From Agelaius tricolor (Eukaryota > Chordata > Aves > Passeriformes > Icteridae): 64,000 bases of DNA. The number at the start of each line of letters is the position of its first letter. Position 1 is the stretch's first letter. Location: NCBI GenBank assembly GCA_023055355.1, contig JALJCS010000015.1, forward strand, positions 16,543,516 through 16,607,515, in the 5' to 3' direction. Shown here one piece after another: positions 51,979 through 63,004 of the stretch. The notes beneath the pieces are model-generated. The model saw nothing but the letters and a program-made list of their open reading frames with translations. It ran no database searches and was not told the origin of the DNA. Made by a program: the position numbers and the translations under genes.

Positions 51979-52092
51979 CATGTGATAAAACAAGCTGATG
52001 AAATCCAAAACAACTTTAGAGCTGACAGAGAACTTGGTTTCGGAGCTTTACAACTCAAAGATGCTTTTGTAAGGCATTATTCTTACATGCAG
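51979..52092 (+). CDS. Possible internal exon of unidentified gene
   Basis: A 38-codon open segment with a good acceptor (pyrimidine-rich CTTAACACTGGCACTCTCCAG ends at 51978) and a consensus donor (CAG then GTGAGA, 52093). Both ends are phase 0. The translation, containing HVIKQADEIQNNFRADRELG and ending DAFVRHYSYMQ, looks like an amphipathic helical protein segment, but I recognise no family. It joins in frame with the candidate at 48888-48996. About 150 bp downstream, another acceptor (TCTCCTTTCCAG, 52241) would add a 13-codon terminal exon ending at a TAA. AATAAA occurs near 52690. No start codon or promoter is visible. Chance remains a serious alternative. Confidence 0.27.
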
Positions 52093-55000
52093 GTGAGATC
52101 TCAGCCCAAGATGCTCCTCTTGGTAGTGGGAGAAGCTGATGATCCCCCCCATCACTCACAGGCAATCTGGCTGATGTGAACGAGGGCTATAAAACCATCC
52201 AAAGGCAGCACGGGGAGACTCTGCCAGGTCTCCTTTCCAGCCAAAAAGACATTTCATCAGCATGATCATGTTTGAACATTAATCCTTACTTAGCAAGGAT
52301 TATTGCTTGATAACATCACAGGCAAGCAGGAAAGTAAGGTCCCTACTCTGAAGTTTCTTATCTAAAGAAATTTTGTCTCTCAAGCATCACACTGTACCCT
52401 TCATTAAACAACAAAGCCAGAAGCCCACAGACTCTGCTCCTCATTGACTGAACAGGAATTAGGACACTGAAATCATCTAATATTGGGTGTCTAGGGAATT
52501 CAGAATACCAAAATATCTGCAGGTCCTAGATGGCATACAAGTAATGAAAAAACACTTCAGTGATAACAGCCCTAGTGCTGGTCATGTCCAGCTGGAACTG
52601 ACCAGGAGAGCTCTCACCAAGAGAAATGTCTTATTATTCACCTGGCTGAACAAACATGTACTGAAAGCATACTTTATTCAAAGAATAATTAATAAAACTT
52701 GTTGGGGCCCAAGAGTTGTCACAGACATATCTTTTGTACACCATAAACTATGTGGAAATATGTATTTGGACAGTTGTTGAAAATGTTTAATTTTTCCCAA
52801 ACACCACAGCCCTTTTCAAACAGCATAGCTTGATGGCATAATGCACATTTAAAAATGTTTTAATAGTCTGTTTTATTTATAGTTATTTACTCAATAGAGT
52901 GCATCAGCCTTCAAAGCCTCTATGAGCTATGTGTGGACTAAGTAAGCACCCAGCCATTGTTTTAAAATCATGTCATTGGCAGTTGATTGATTGATCTGTA
53001 GAGCACACTGCAGACAGACATTGCACTTCAGAAAAAACAAAAAAACAAGACTTGACTACTACCTGAGGAGGGTTACCATGATACTTGTACATCCAGAGGG
53101 GACAATTCTGCTTCCAGGATTCAGTGTGAATCCAAAGCATGCCCATTCACCAGTACTCTTATGCTGTTTTTCTTCTCTTGGTAAGGAGCAGGACAATTCA
53201 ACTCTACCTGAAACACATGGGAAGTTACACATGAGGCAGAGCCCACTGTTAGTAAGATTTCCACTATTATTTCAATGTAGGAAAAAGCAGTTAGCAATGT
53301 TTCTTTGTTTCTGTCTAGTTCAGCTGGCCTCTTTCATGCAAAACTTGGGCTGAAATCTCCTTTCTCAAGTTTTAAAACATGCTCAATTCAAACATGGGAA
53401 TACAGGTTGATAAAGAAAGGATCCAACAAGTAGCACAGCACAGATCTTCAAGCCTGAATTGTTATGTTTCCCACTGAGTGGGTCACAAAAATGTGGGTCC
53501 TATTTCAGTGCTGTCACTGCCCTGTTGATGGTTTCCTGGCCATCACTGAGCAGTACACCTCAGTTTTCTCCTCCTGCAAAGTCCTTTGCAATTGGTTTTG
53601 AGATACAAACTGCAAATGGTTCTCTAACAACTAAAAATGGTTGTGATTGGTTTTGGTGTTGGTACTGTTGTCAAGCAAAGTTTCTTTAAATGCTCAAGCT
53701 ACTCCTCTGCCCTGTGCAGAAACTACTCCAATACCATCCCAGATGCTATTGCATCACCAACAAAACTGGAAAACATTCAGAGCACTTAAGAGATTTGCAG
53801 AGACAGACTTAAGAGTGTACAGTGCATCAAACAATTTACCACAGGCCTATCTATATATCACAGATATCAAATTCAATTTTAAATGCAAGAAGGGAAAAAA
53901 TGAGTGATACGAAATTCATATACTGTAATTAAATGGAAAACACATGCAAACTGTAGCAAAAAATAATAGAAACATGAATAGTGTATGTTGCATCTGTCTG
54001 TTATTACAGGAGGAGTGGCAATGATTAGTAGAAATAGGGTTGCAAAATTATTTCTTATATAATATCACTTCCTGTGCCCACAGGGTAAATGTGATAAAGA
54101 CATCTCAGCCCTAGGCGAGGGCAAAGGCAGAAAGCAGAGATCTTTCTGCTGGGAAAGAAGAGCACTTGGTTGCACAGGAGCCAAAGGAGGTGCCAACTTC
54201 TCATCCTTTGAAGGTACCAGCAACCAGTCTTGGAGCTGGCACAGCTCTTGGAGAGAGATACACTGCCAGGGACCTGCTGCCTAGATATCCCAGTCAAGGA
54301 GAATCTGCTTCAGAGTCACCCTGCACAGGGGAGAAATGCTAAGAATGGCCTAAAAGCTCCAAAATGTTGATTTTGTGGACAGTATCATGTAAATTTAATG
54401 GTGCATAAATGTGAATTTTTACATATTCACTCCGACTGGGAATTTGCAATTGTGCACACAAGCGGGCAGCCTCACTCCCAGGGAGAATATTCATGAACTT
54501 TGCACCATCCCTTTCACACGTGAAATGTAAACCAGCTCCATTAAAGCACAGACAAGGGGGTCCCTCAGGGTCCTGCTCCACCCAGGACTGAAGAGGCAGC
54601 AGCCAGGCACTGGTGCATGATGGTGATGGAGAAAAGCACAGTGCAACCCTGTGCCCTTCCAGAGGCAGAACTCTAACACATTGCCTAAGAACACAAGATA
54701 AAGCCCTGGCAAGCTTGAGCTGGCAATCTGGGTGGAGGATCTCCCCCCTCCACCCAAGCCTGACTCACTGCAGCTCCTTGCAGTGAAATAGGAAAGGGCA
54801 AGATCTTTGATGGTGGCTGAAGCAAGCAATCAGCTTGGCTGCTTTTGGAAGTGCTGAAATAGGTGACCCCAGTGGGGACATATGAGGTTTGCAGCACTCA
54901 AGTCCCACATTATTTCTTCTGTCCACCAGAAACCAAGCTGGGCTGCAGTAGATTTGAGTGATGTTCTCTGTGCAGCTGCACTGACTCCCAAAAATGCAAA

Positions 55001-55506
55001 GGAGAGGAAGCTAAACCAGCTTAAAACATCTCTGTTCCCTCCTGTTTTCAGGAGCTGCATCACTCAATGCACACGTGCCCAGTACTTACATCCATGCTGC
55101 TTTGACAGAACCAACATAAATGCTCCTGGATTCTTCACACACTGTGCTGGGTTTGAAAAAAGTGGAGGGAGGAGGATATTTTTCTGCAAATAGGATTTTT
55201 TTATAAGCTACATGGTCACTTTTTGCTATTACAAATACAAGAGCAATAGCAATATATACAGGCCTGAGCAGTAATAGAGATTCTGGCAGATATTTTTCCC
55301 CTGTCATAAGCACACTGGGCCTAAGGCAAAGTTTTCCTCTATTTAATAAAGAAAATGGAAAGGTAGAGAGAAAAATAAAATTAAAAAACCCCCTGCATTG
55401 CCTCTCAAATTACACAAGCTGCTAAATATTTAGGGCATTCTTTCCCACAAACATTTCAAATGGATGAGAAAGAGGTTTATCTTCTTGACAGTTCACATCC
55501 TCTTGT
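52093..55506. other. Noncoding stretch, no gene recognised
   Basis: No gene recognised beyond the speculative terminal exon near 52242. Frames at 52991-53353 (plus, 120 codons) and 54491-54829 (minus, 112 codons) have no domain or convincing splice pairs. Confidence 0.5.
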
Positions 55507-55552
55507 GGGCCAGACTCATTCCTCTGGAAGCTCACTGAAGTCAATGATACAG
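55507..55552. repeat. Possible ancient amniote repeat remnant
   Basis: GGGCCAGACTCATTCCTCTG followed by CTCACTGAAGTCAATGATAC. It combines the GGGCCAGATTC and GAAGTCAATGG motifs that I associate with an old repeat of birds and reptiles. Unnamed, short and diverged. Confidence 0.42.
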
Positions 55553-57639
55553 CAGCAGGGATGACAGATGAAGCTCACGATCCACATTTCAGTGGTACCT
55601 GTCTTCCATTCAGACAAATCAGCTCAGGATTAAGATGCAAGTGAAGACACTAAAGGTTCAGGTTGAAGAGAGAACTAAAACAGCATAAACTGTCTAAAAT
55701 CTGCAGCAAACGTGTGTAATTCCCCTTTCAGTCTCTTGGATACCAATGAAGGGCTTGAACAATGCAAGGGTGACATTATTTTTCAGTACTTGACTAGAGT
55801 GACACCTGCTCTGGCTGTTTGGGGGTTTTTTCCTGGTTTTAGTGAATTGCCATCACGTATTCTCATTGCATGGCTGGTTATCCTTCTTGTAAAGAACAGA
55901 GAAGTGCTCACTGTTGATTACCAATCGGTCAGCCTGCAAACAGCTTTGCGAATCATCAGTTTCAAAACAATTCCAACTTCCTTCAAAACACCAGTAAAAC
56001 TCCACTGCCCTTTTAAACTGGAAATGGGAAACCTGATTGCAATAACAGGCCTCAACCAATCTGAATTTATTACCAATTGAATTAGAAGTTCACCACGAGC
56101 CCAAATGAAAATCAGTAAACAGTTATTAGATCAAGTAAAAATGACAGTGAAGAAGACAAGAAGCAATAGCTGTAATCACCCATCCAAAATTAACTTATCA
56201 GTTATCAAGCAAATAACTGCTATGTTAAAAGCTTTTTCACGTTAGGCCACTTGTTCTTCATAAAAATTAAAATACAATGCTTTAATAAGAGAGTTTCATT
56301 TATATTCTGGTAGTCAAGCTAGAACTTAACTTGATTCTGGGCTGTTCTCAATTAAGAACTGTTTATGGTCTTCAAAATCCCTTCTTGGATGCTTCTGAGG
56401 TTCTGCACCAGAAAGAGGAGGGGAAAATTGGCAAATCATAATAGAGATGTGAGCGCTGTGCTGGGGAAAAAGAGCAACCACCCCTATGGAATCTGGATTC
56501 TAAACTCAACCAAAGCCAAGCTGCAATGAAATGTAAAGCTTTGGCCAAATTCCTAAATTCTAGTATCATGATTTTCATTTACAGCGCTTATTTTGCAGCA
56601 CGTATTGATTTCACATTGGGCAAACCGCTACTTTTGTGACAAATTTTCCATTTGCGAGGTTTTCCTCTGCCATTTCCCAGCTCCATCCCCCATTCCAAGC
56701 TCCCCACGTCCTGCCCTGTGTGAGCTTCATCCCCGAGGCACAGAGCTGCCCTCTGACAACCCTGACAGTGAGGATGAGCTCGTCCCAAGCCACCCTGGTG
56801 TCCCATCCCCAGGTTTTTGGAGGCCACCTGGCTGCCTCAAGCTGTGCTGAGGCACAGCACACACCCTCTGATATCACCCTCCCCACTGCTGCACAAAGGA
56901 CAAGCCATGAGCACATGGCAGAGGCAGCCACTGTTCTTCCTCACTTCAAAAGACAGTACCTGGCACTAATAATCCTTCACACTTAGTCACAGCCAGCTTT
57001 ATAAACAGTAATTAAAGATGCCTTCTGGTGTACCTGCAAAGGAAACATGATTTTTGTTCTCCACAAGGACCACATTTTCTTTAGTGACCTCTGATTAAAG
57101 GAGCCAAACTTAAGCACAAAAGGATTAATTTTCAGGGGAACAAGCAGATACAGGTCACATTTTATGACCTTCTAACAATGTCTCGTAACAGGAGCTAAAA
57201 GTTAAAATCTGAGATTTTTAGCAGAAAGCCTCACAATTTTTCATTTCAGAAACTTTCTGTATACTGGTAATCAGTAATTTTGAAAGAGGGGCAGGATTCA
57301 TACAGCAAAAATTGTGAAATCTGCTAAATCAGTTCTACATGTTCATACAAAAAAACCCCTTGCTTATCCCCCTGACACCACATTGAGTAAACCTTCCAGG
57401 GATGAATCAAAGCAGCATTCTGGGATTCACTATATTGACTGTTTATTGGCTTGTGCCTCTCCTTTTATTTTTAATCTTCAAACTGGCCAAGGCTTTTACC
57501 ACTCACTATTTCTCCACAAATTAAGCCCACTCTGAGCACTACCTGGAAGTGAAAACGTGACAGTTACAGCCCTGCCCACTCAGAAAACCCAGTGCAACCT
57601 GGGTGAGCCCAGAGACACCAAGTCACTGCTCTGTCTAAT
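55553..57639. other. Noncoding stretch, no gene recognised
   Basis: Contains a 122-codon plus frame (55712-56080) and a GC-rich patch (56660-56930) with 75-116-codon frames on both strands, none with a domain. Nothing else recognised. Confidence 0.5.
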
Positions 57640-57835
57640 TACAAACCCGAGGCAGATTAACCTTTGATGACTAAATTAATCTTCTAAATAAAATGAATAT
57701 GCATCAGCCTGCAAATTAGGATTAAATGCTTAGCAGAATCTTTATGTGATCAAGCAGGTTTTGTGGTGCAGATGTTAACCATTAACATAAAGCAATAAAA
57801 TCATTCTTTTTTTCTTATAATAACACCTAACAATT
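57640..57835. promoter_or_regulatory. Candidate conserved noncoding element
   Basis: AT-rich block next to an ancient SINE remnant, with CTAAATTAATCTTC, GAATATGCATCAG, GCAAATTAGGATTAAATGC and TTAACCATTAACAT. It has no open frame. Several known vertebrate enhancers derive from ancient SINEs, so the adjacency is suggestive. Unmeasured. Confidence 0.28.
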
Positions 57836-57839
57836 CCAA

Positions 57840-57960
57840 AGCCACCTTTCATCTGAGAATCTCAAAGGGTTTCATAAACATAATTAATTAACCCTCTCAG
57901 CATCTGAGACGAGCATAATAATATCCCCATGCAACAGCTGAAGAAACAGAGGCACGGCAA
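57840..57960 (-). mobile_element. Ancient MIR/CORE-SINE-like remnant, 3' half
   Basis: Plus-strand text CACCTTTCATCTGAGAATCT, CAAAGGGTTTCATAAACAT, AATTAATTAACCCTC, ATAATAATATCCCCATGC and AAGAAACAGAGGCACGGC tracks the tail half of an old amniote SINE of the MIR/CORE class (family version: ATCTCAAAGCGCTTTACAAA, then TATTATCCCCATTTTACAG, then GAAACTGAGGCACAGAG). The element is therefore on the minus strand. It is diverged but easily aligned over about 120 bp, which is unusual for a repeat this old in a bird and may indicate constraint. Confidence 0.68.
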
Positions 57961-58679
57961 CGTCCTGGATCGCGTGCCTCGGACTGTGCGTAATGGGGAT
58001 GTTAAATGCTTTGAAGAGAAAGAAAAGACCAGGTTTATGCTGCCTCCAGCCCTGCTCTCACGTAGACAGGCAGGGTGGCTTCTGCAGGAGGCTGAACTCC
58101 TGCCATGTCCCTCTGCCAGAAATGCCCATGGAGGCTCTGGACAGCCTTTGAGGTTGGCATGGCCTCCAGCAGGCGCTGGGGCACAGGAGATGTGGGCATT
58201 GCCTCATCTCCCACCTGCATCAGGACAGCTTTCCCTGGAAAACCTTCTCTAGATGAAAAAAAATGCTTTTTCTGGATTTTTTTGGGCACTAAGAACTACC
58301 AGTCCTTTGAGGTACTTTTCCTCACACATGCCAACAATTTAGTCACAAGGAGACCCCAGTGACAGCATTCACACTTTTTTTTTTTTGACTGCTGGTGTCC
58401 CTGCAATGTGATTTCTATGTCTTCATGGAATAAAAAGCCTGCATGGAAAGTTATCACATCCATCCACATTCTGACACTGCCATGGGAGGGATGTGCCCAT
58501 GGTTCTTCCATGCTCTCACAGAAGACCAAATGTTTTCAGGGAATGAAAGAAAACTGCTGAGGACTACATTGTGTGCTCATTCTTCCAACAGGGCATTTAT
58601 TTCCATGGGGTTTACAATAAGGAATTCAGAAAATGTATACATGATGACTTTTCAGCCTTCCTACCCCTGATTTTAATTT
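57961..58679. other. Noncoding stretch, no gene recognised
   Basis: CpG-richer at first (57960-57990), then moderately GC-rich. The 107-codon plus frame (57929-58252) begins in the SINE remnant and is not credible as a gene. T run near 58375-58386. Confidence 0.5.
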
Positions 58680-59680
58680 CATTATTTTCAAGCCTTACGC
58701 ATTTCATTAGTATCAAACTGTAAAATTAAGATTTAATTTGATCTATTTAAGTCAAAACTAATGTAAGACTATTGCTGACCTACAGACAGGCATGGGAGAA
58801 TTTACATTCTTGGTAATTCAATTTATTGGCACATTTTGTTGTCTAATTGTAGCAGCTTCTCTTGGTGTATAAGTTTTCTTTTATATAAACTAATCTGCTG
58901 GTGTAAAATGTCTGTTGCTCCAAATGTAATTTTATTTGTTAAAGAGGTAACTGGATAAGTTCTCAAGGTCAGTTTAAATTTCTTGGCTATTAAAAGGAAT
59001 TTTGAACTAAAAATTTACCATTATGTTAGAATACTGACATCACATATATAATTTTGACATATAAGAGACTTCCTCAGTACTGGAAGTTAGACATTGAAAA
59101 GCATTTGTTGTTTTCATACAATGACTGCTAAAATCCATGGAAAAATTCCAAGGACTTTAATAAGCTTTGAATTGGGCACATTATTACTATGAATGCAATT
59201 CTGGATACCTCTCATAACATCTAGGCCATGTGAGAAACTTAGGAAAAGCAATTAACATTCTTGCATTGACTTTTGTATTTACATATGAAATTTACCATTT
59301 AAGACTTTAATTCTCCATAAAACTGCTTAAATATACATAACTTCAGTGTTATTTAAATGCTTTATGATCTTCCTGAAATTATCCACTAATTAAAATCACT
59401 TACTTAACTTAGAATCTTAAATTTACCTACTTTTATTTTATTTGGAAGGAATTGGATTTAATGTGCAGGTTTTGTTCATTTTCTTTCTGAGGAAATCTTA
59501 ATTTGGAAGGAAAATTATGATTATATGGTAGGGAGAAAGATGTCTTGAAGGCTGCAGACTTAAACTAGTGGTAATCATTAGCTACCATGTATGACATGAT
59601 GTATATAATTAAGAAATAAATTTATTACAGAAACTTGGAATTATCAATTAAAAAGTAGTCAGTGTGGTCCCCCAAGGTCT
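58680..59680. promoter_or_regulatory. Kilobase AT-rich block, possible conserved element
   Basis: A one-kilobase AT-rich stretch without recognised repeats. No frame of 60 codons exists on either strand from 58671 to 60879, the longest such gap in the window. Smooth motif-rich text at 59090-59300 (CATTTGTTGTTTTCATAC, TTAATAAGCTTTGAATTG, GCAATTAACATTC) resembles ultraconserved-type enhancers. High AT content alone could explain the missing frames. Confidence 0.3.
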
Positions 59681-61439
59681 GATATGATTACCTGCCTTAT
59701 CTGGGCTGTCACTTCCAATGCTGGCTGGAATCTCAAAGACCTCAGAGGGGGCTCCCTGTGTCAAGTTAAATAAGTGAGACAACCTTAGTGGAAAAATGCA
59801 ATGATATGAGCGCGTGCAAACAGAACTCTTTTAGAGGAGAATAAAGAGATCAATTTAAACCTGAATTTTACTGGCAAGCTGCTCTTCCTTCCTAATGTAC
59901 TTCTGAAAGGACTGGCAGAACCATTCCCTCTGTGGCTGTACCCCAGTCTGCTTGATGTGCTAAGGAATGCTGAACCTCAGGGGCAATAAAGGACACCCCA
60001 GTCTGTTACATTTTTTTCTTACCTATAACCTCTGCAGACTTTGATTTTTCCTTTGAGTTCCCTCAGGTTTAAGGCCAGAAAAGACAGTTAAATTATCTAC
60101 TCTGAGCTTGTATATATATATATGCCAGGCCACTAAGCTACACTCACTGGCCTCCTTTTCTCTAGGCTCCTCCTAAGTCATCCCACTGATCCACAAACAT
60201 GTCTCAATTATGAGGCAGTGAATCAGTGTAAAAAAAATAAACAGCTCCTCCCACCTGCCTTTGTCTCCAAAATCTCAGCTCCAGCAAAATTCTGTTGCTC
60301 ACCCTGAAACAGAATGAAAAATTTGGCATCCTCTGATGAATTAGATTTTGTTTTTCACACAGAGTGTCTCACATCTTTATTGCTCTCGGCTCTAGCTTGG
60401 ACTAAAAATAAAATTAATAGAAAGTGTCACCTCATCATATTTTTTACCTGATTGGTGTAGATGGATCTTAAATACTTTATATCCAGCTATGGAGGCTGAA
60501 TACACCTTTTTATGAATTCAGAGACAAACTGAATAAAGTTAAAACACAAGTTGTTCATCCACAGACTCAACATAAAAACCTAATTTTTAGAAGCACTATA
60601 AAACTTCTTCAAACCAATATACATCAAGAAACATAACACACTGTTCACAACTCCAGTACCTGCCTATTCAGTAAAACTTTTGACATTTACCAGAAACAGA
60701 GAAAAGGAATCTAACAGTCCAAAACTCATGATAGGGTTTTTCAGGGTATGATTTGAAGACTGTCTGTTGGCTCCAAAATAAAGACTCCTGGAGACTCAAG
60801 GAGCCTGACAGACAGTGATTGTCTCCTCTTTTAAAACTGTGCTGACAGCATCAACTGTTGTTCACTTTGGTGTCAGGGAGTGTCAGGAAGAGTGAAACAC
60901 TTCTTACCTTTCCACATCATGCAAAATTTAGCACCTCTGTCTTTCCCTGGATTCGCCCCACGAGCGTTCCAAACGTGCACAACAAAACCACATGAAACTC
61001 AGATGATTTCAGATCATGTTACAAAGTCAAAACACAGAACAGATTCACAGAAACATTTGCTAAGGTTCACCAACCTGTTGAGTGAACCTGGGCCCCGTTC
61101 CAAGCAAATCTGGATTGATTAATGTTTTCTTTAAATCAACATCACCTGATGTTCTCTGCTACTGATGTGAATCTCAGCTTTTACTTTCCTCTTTGGGATT
61201 TTGGACTGGTGTGAGTACACAGCTGAAAACAGCACATGGAATGAACATTCATCTATGTATAACTGAAGAACATGTATCACTGTTTCTGCAAGGAAATAAA
61301 ATATTGCAAAACCTTATCCCTCCAGCCTCATCAGTATTTTGCACTATTATGAGCTTTTGGGGGAGGGCTTGGTGTAGGGCTCTTTTCAAACTGTTGATGC
61401 ATTTAAGAACACAGCAGTAAAGGAGCTCTTTCTGCATTT
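59681..61439. other. Noncoding stretch with a (TA)6 repeat
   Basis: No gene recognised. A (TA)6 run lies at 60111-60122. Two minus-strand segments with plausible splice sites (60255-60303 and about 60908-61010) were considered and left out because their phases do not fit a common transcript. Confidence 0.5.
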
Positions 61440-61575
61440 CAACCATGGGACCAAATCGAGATACACTCAGCTGTACAAGGAGTGGAACCTCTCTAATGGA
61501 TCTCTTGAAATCAATGGAACTACTTATGGAGTAATATACCATTACCCATTGTGAGTGAGAGCTACTGTAAATAAG
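61440..61575. repeat. Probable ancient amniote repeat remnant
   Basis: Plus-strand text TTGAAATCAATGGAACTACT, TATGGAGTAATATACC and ATTGTGAGTGAGAGCTAC resembles an old repeat found in bird, crocodilian and turtle DNA (family-like wording TTGACTTCAATGGGACTACT followed by GAGTAA and TGTGAGTAAG). The upstream 61440-61495 may belong to the same unit. I cannot name the family. It overlaps and undermines a minus-strand open frame here. Confidence 0.5.
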
Positions 61576-61742
61576 CTTTGGAAAGTATATTCCAGCTACA
61601 GCTGTGCTTGGTGGTTTGTAATATTCCAGCACTTGCTAAATATAAATAAATAAAATAAAGTGGGAGACAGTGATACTCTGATTTCTGCTCTGACTGTACA
61701 TTTGTTGGGAGTGTCCAAGCAATCAGAACACTCCATAAATAC
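61576..61742. other. Noncoding spacer
   Basis: Between the repeat remnant and a possible minus-strand exon. Contains a short TAAA-rich patch (61637-61661). Nothing else seen. Confidence 0.5.
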
Positions 61743-61876
61743 CTTGACATGCCTGTGGGATTCCATGCTAACTTATAATCCATCAATGAAGCAGGCAGCA
61801 GCTCTTGAAGACATGCTAAAGCACTTCTAGGTTGAATGTAATTCATTGTTACACTCTCTGGTTGAGTGCTTATTTC
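61743..61876 (-). CDS. Possible exon of unidentified minus-strand gene
   Basis: A 134-nt open segment. Its donor is AAG then GTATTT (61742-61741). It would begin after a tandem AG-AG acceptor (CACTTCTTCCTGAAAGAG); using the first AG would put a stop in frame, which weakens the case. The translation contains YIQPRSALACLQELLPASLM and ends NPTGMS. Entered in phase 0 it follows in frame from the candidate at 62863-63004. No domain is recognised. Confidence 0.17.
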
Positions 61877-62862
61877 CTCTTTCAGGAAGAAGTGGCTACA
61901 CGTGGAGCAGTTGTATGCTGGAAATTTCACTTAAAATTTGCACCATATTAAGTAATTATTGAGTAAAAGCTCTGTATTTTATCACTTGATTTATCTTCTT
62001 TCTATACAAATTCTTTGTCAGCAACCTTAACATTCAGGAATTTTACTTTGAACAAAGCATGTCTATACCTATATCTTTATCAGAAAACTGACAAGTTTTC
62101 AGGATTGAGACAGGTAAAAGTATTCAGATAGACAAGAAGAACCTGTCCCACCCTGTTCTCACTAGACATACATGAGTATGTATTTTGTGTATCTAAAAGA
62201 TACCTGTTCATCACATAGCTGTGCTATTTATTTTTTTTTTATTTCTCACTCCTCGTTTCAGAGAAACAAAAAACCGAGGAAAATAATAAAGAAGTGCCAA
62301 AGCTTCTGTTGGAATAGAAAAGGAGCGGGAATATCGTAAGACAGACTGTTCCCTCAATTTCTTCTGGCCAATTTGTAGTTCCCAGCAGATTTGCAGAAAC
62401 TTTGAACAAGCACAGAAGCCTGGCAGTGCTGACATGAGCTGAACCCTCTCTCCTTGTGAAATTCAACCACTGCAACTTCATAGGCAGCTTTGACCAAACA
62501 CAGACAAGATCAACCCGAACGAAAAAGAGATTTAAAACTGACTGGATTCTTAAGGAGAACTTTTGTCAGCAACTGAAAAAGGCCCCAGCATTTCATCAGG
62601 GAACTTCCTAGCAGCTTAATTCCTCACTGATACATTTGTGCTGCTGGGTCCATCCCCAGTGTCCTGGGTTCCTTTTTTTCCTTTTGCTGCTGACTTAGAC
62701 ATCGGTGTCCACTAAGGATCTAAGAAAAGGAATCTTTAATGCTCAGGCTGTAAATATGCCACAGAGTCCCAAGAGCCTAACATATGTCAAAGGCATGAAA
62801 TGATGGCCATGAAAGGGAGTCCTCCATCTGTGTTTGCTTAGCTGAAGAACTGCAGGGCTGAC
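61877..62862. other. Noncoding stretch, nothing recognised
   Basis: No gene or repeat recognised. A short T run lies near 62231. Confidence 0.5.
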
Positions 62863-63004
62863 CTGTGGACTGATGTGGCTGTTTAATATGGTCTCTGCAA
62901 ACCGTTCAATAACATCAGAACTGCTGGTTAATCCTCTTACCAGTACCATTGACATTATTTCATGTTCCACTAATTCCAAGCCATCTGTAGAAATACTTGC
63001 CTCT
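62863..63004 (-). CDS. Possible internal exon of unidentified gene
   Basis: On the minus strand, a 142-nt segment lies between an acceptor (CACTGTCTATTGTCTTGCCAG, ending 63005) and a donor (CAG then GTCAGC, 62862). It is open in one frame for 47 codons; the translation includes STDGLELVEHEIMSMVLVRG, then SSSDVIERFAETILNSHISP. About a third of codons start with G, as in coding DNA. I recognise no protein family. Entry is phase 2 from the first AG and exit is phase 0. Neighbouring candidates (61743-61876 downstream, 63685-63807 upstream) fit only with less usual acceptors. An exon is possible; chance is not excluded. Confidence 0.27.

Noticed and set aside
60255..61010. Two short minus-strand segments (60255-60303 and about 60908-61010) with good acceptor or donor sites
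   Set aside because: Their reading phases do not fit each other or the other candidates, and stops appear in alternative frames.
61313..61492. Minus-strand open segment with protein-like translation that could be a third exon in frame with 61743-61876
   Set aside because: It runs into and probably derives from the ancient repeat at 61440-61575; its acceptor has a poor pyrimidine tract and its donor (AAG then GTTTTG) is weak.
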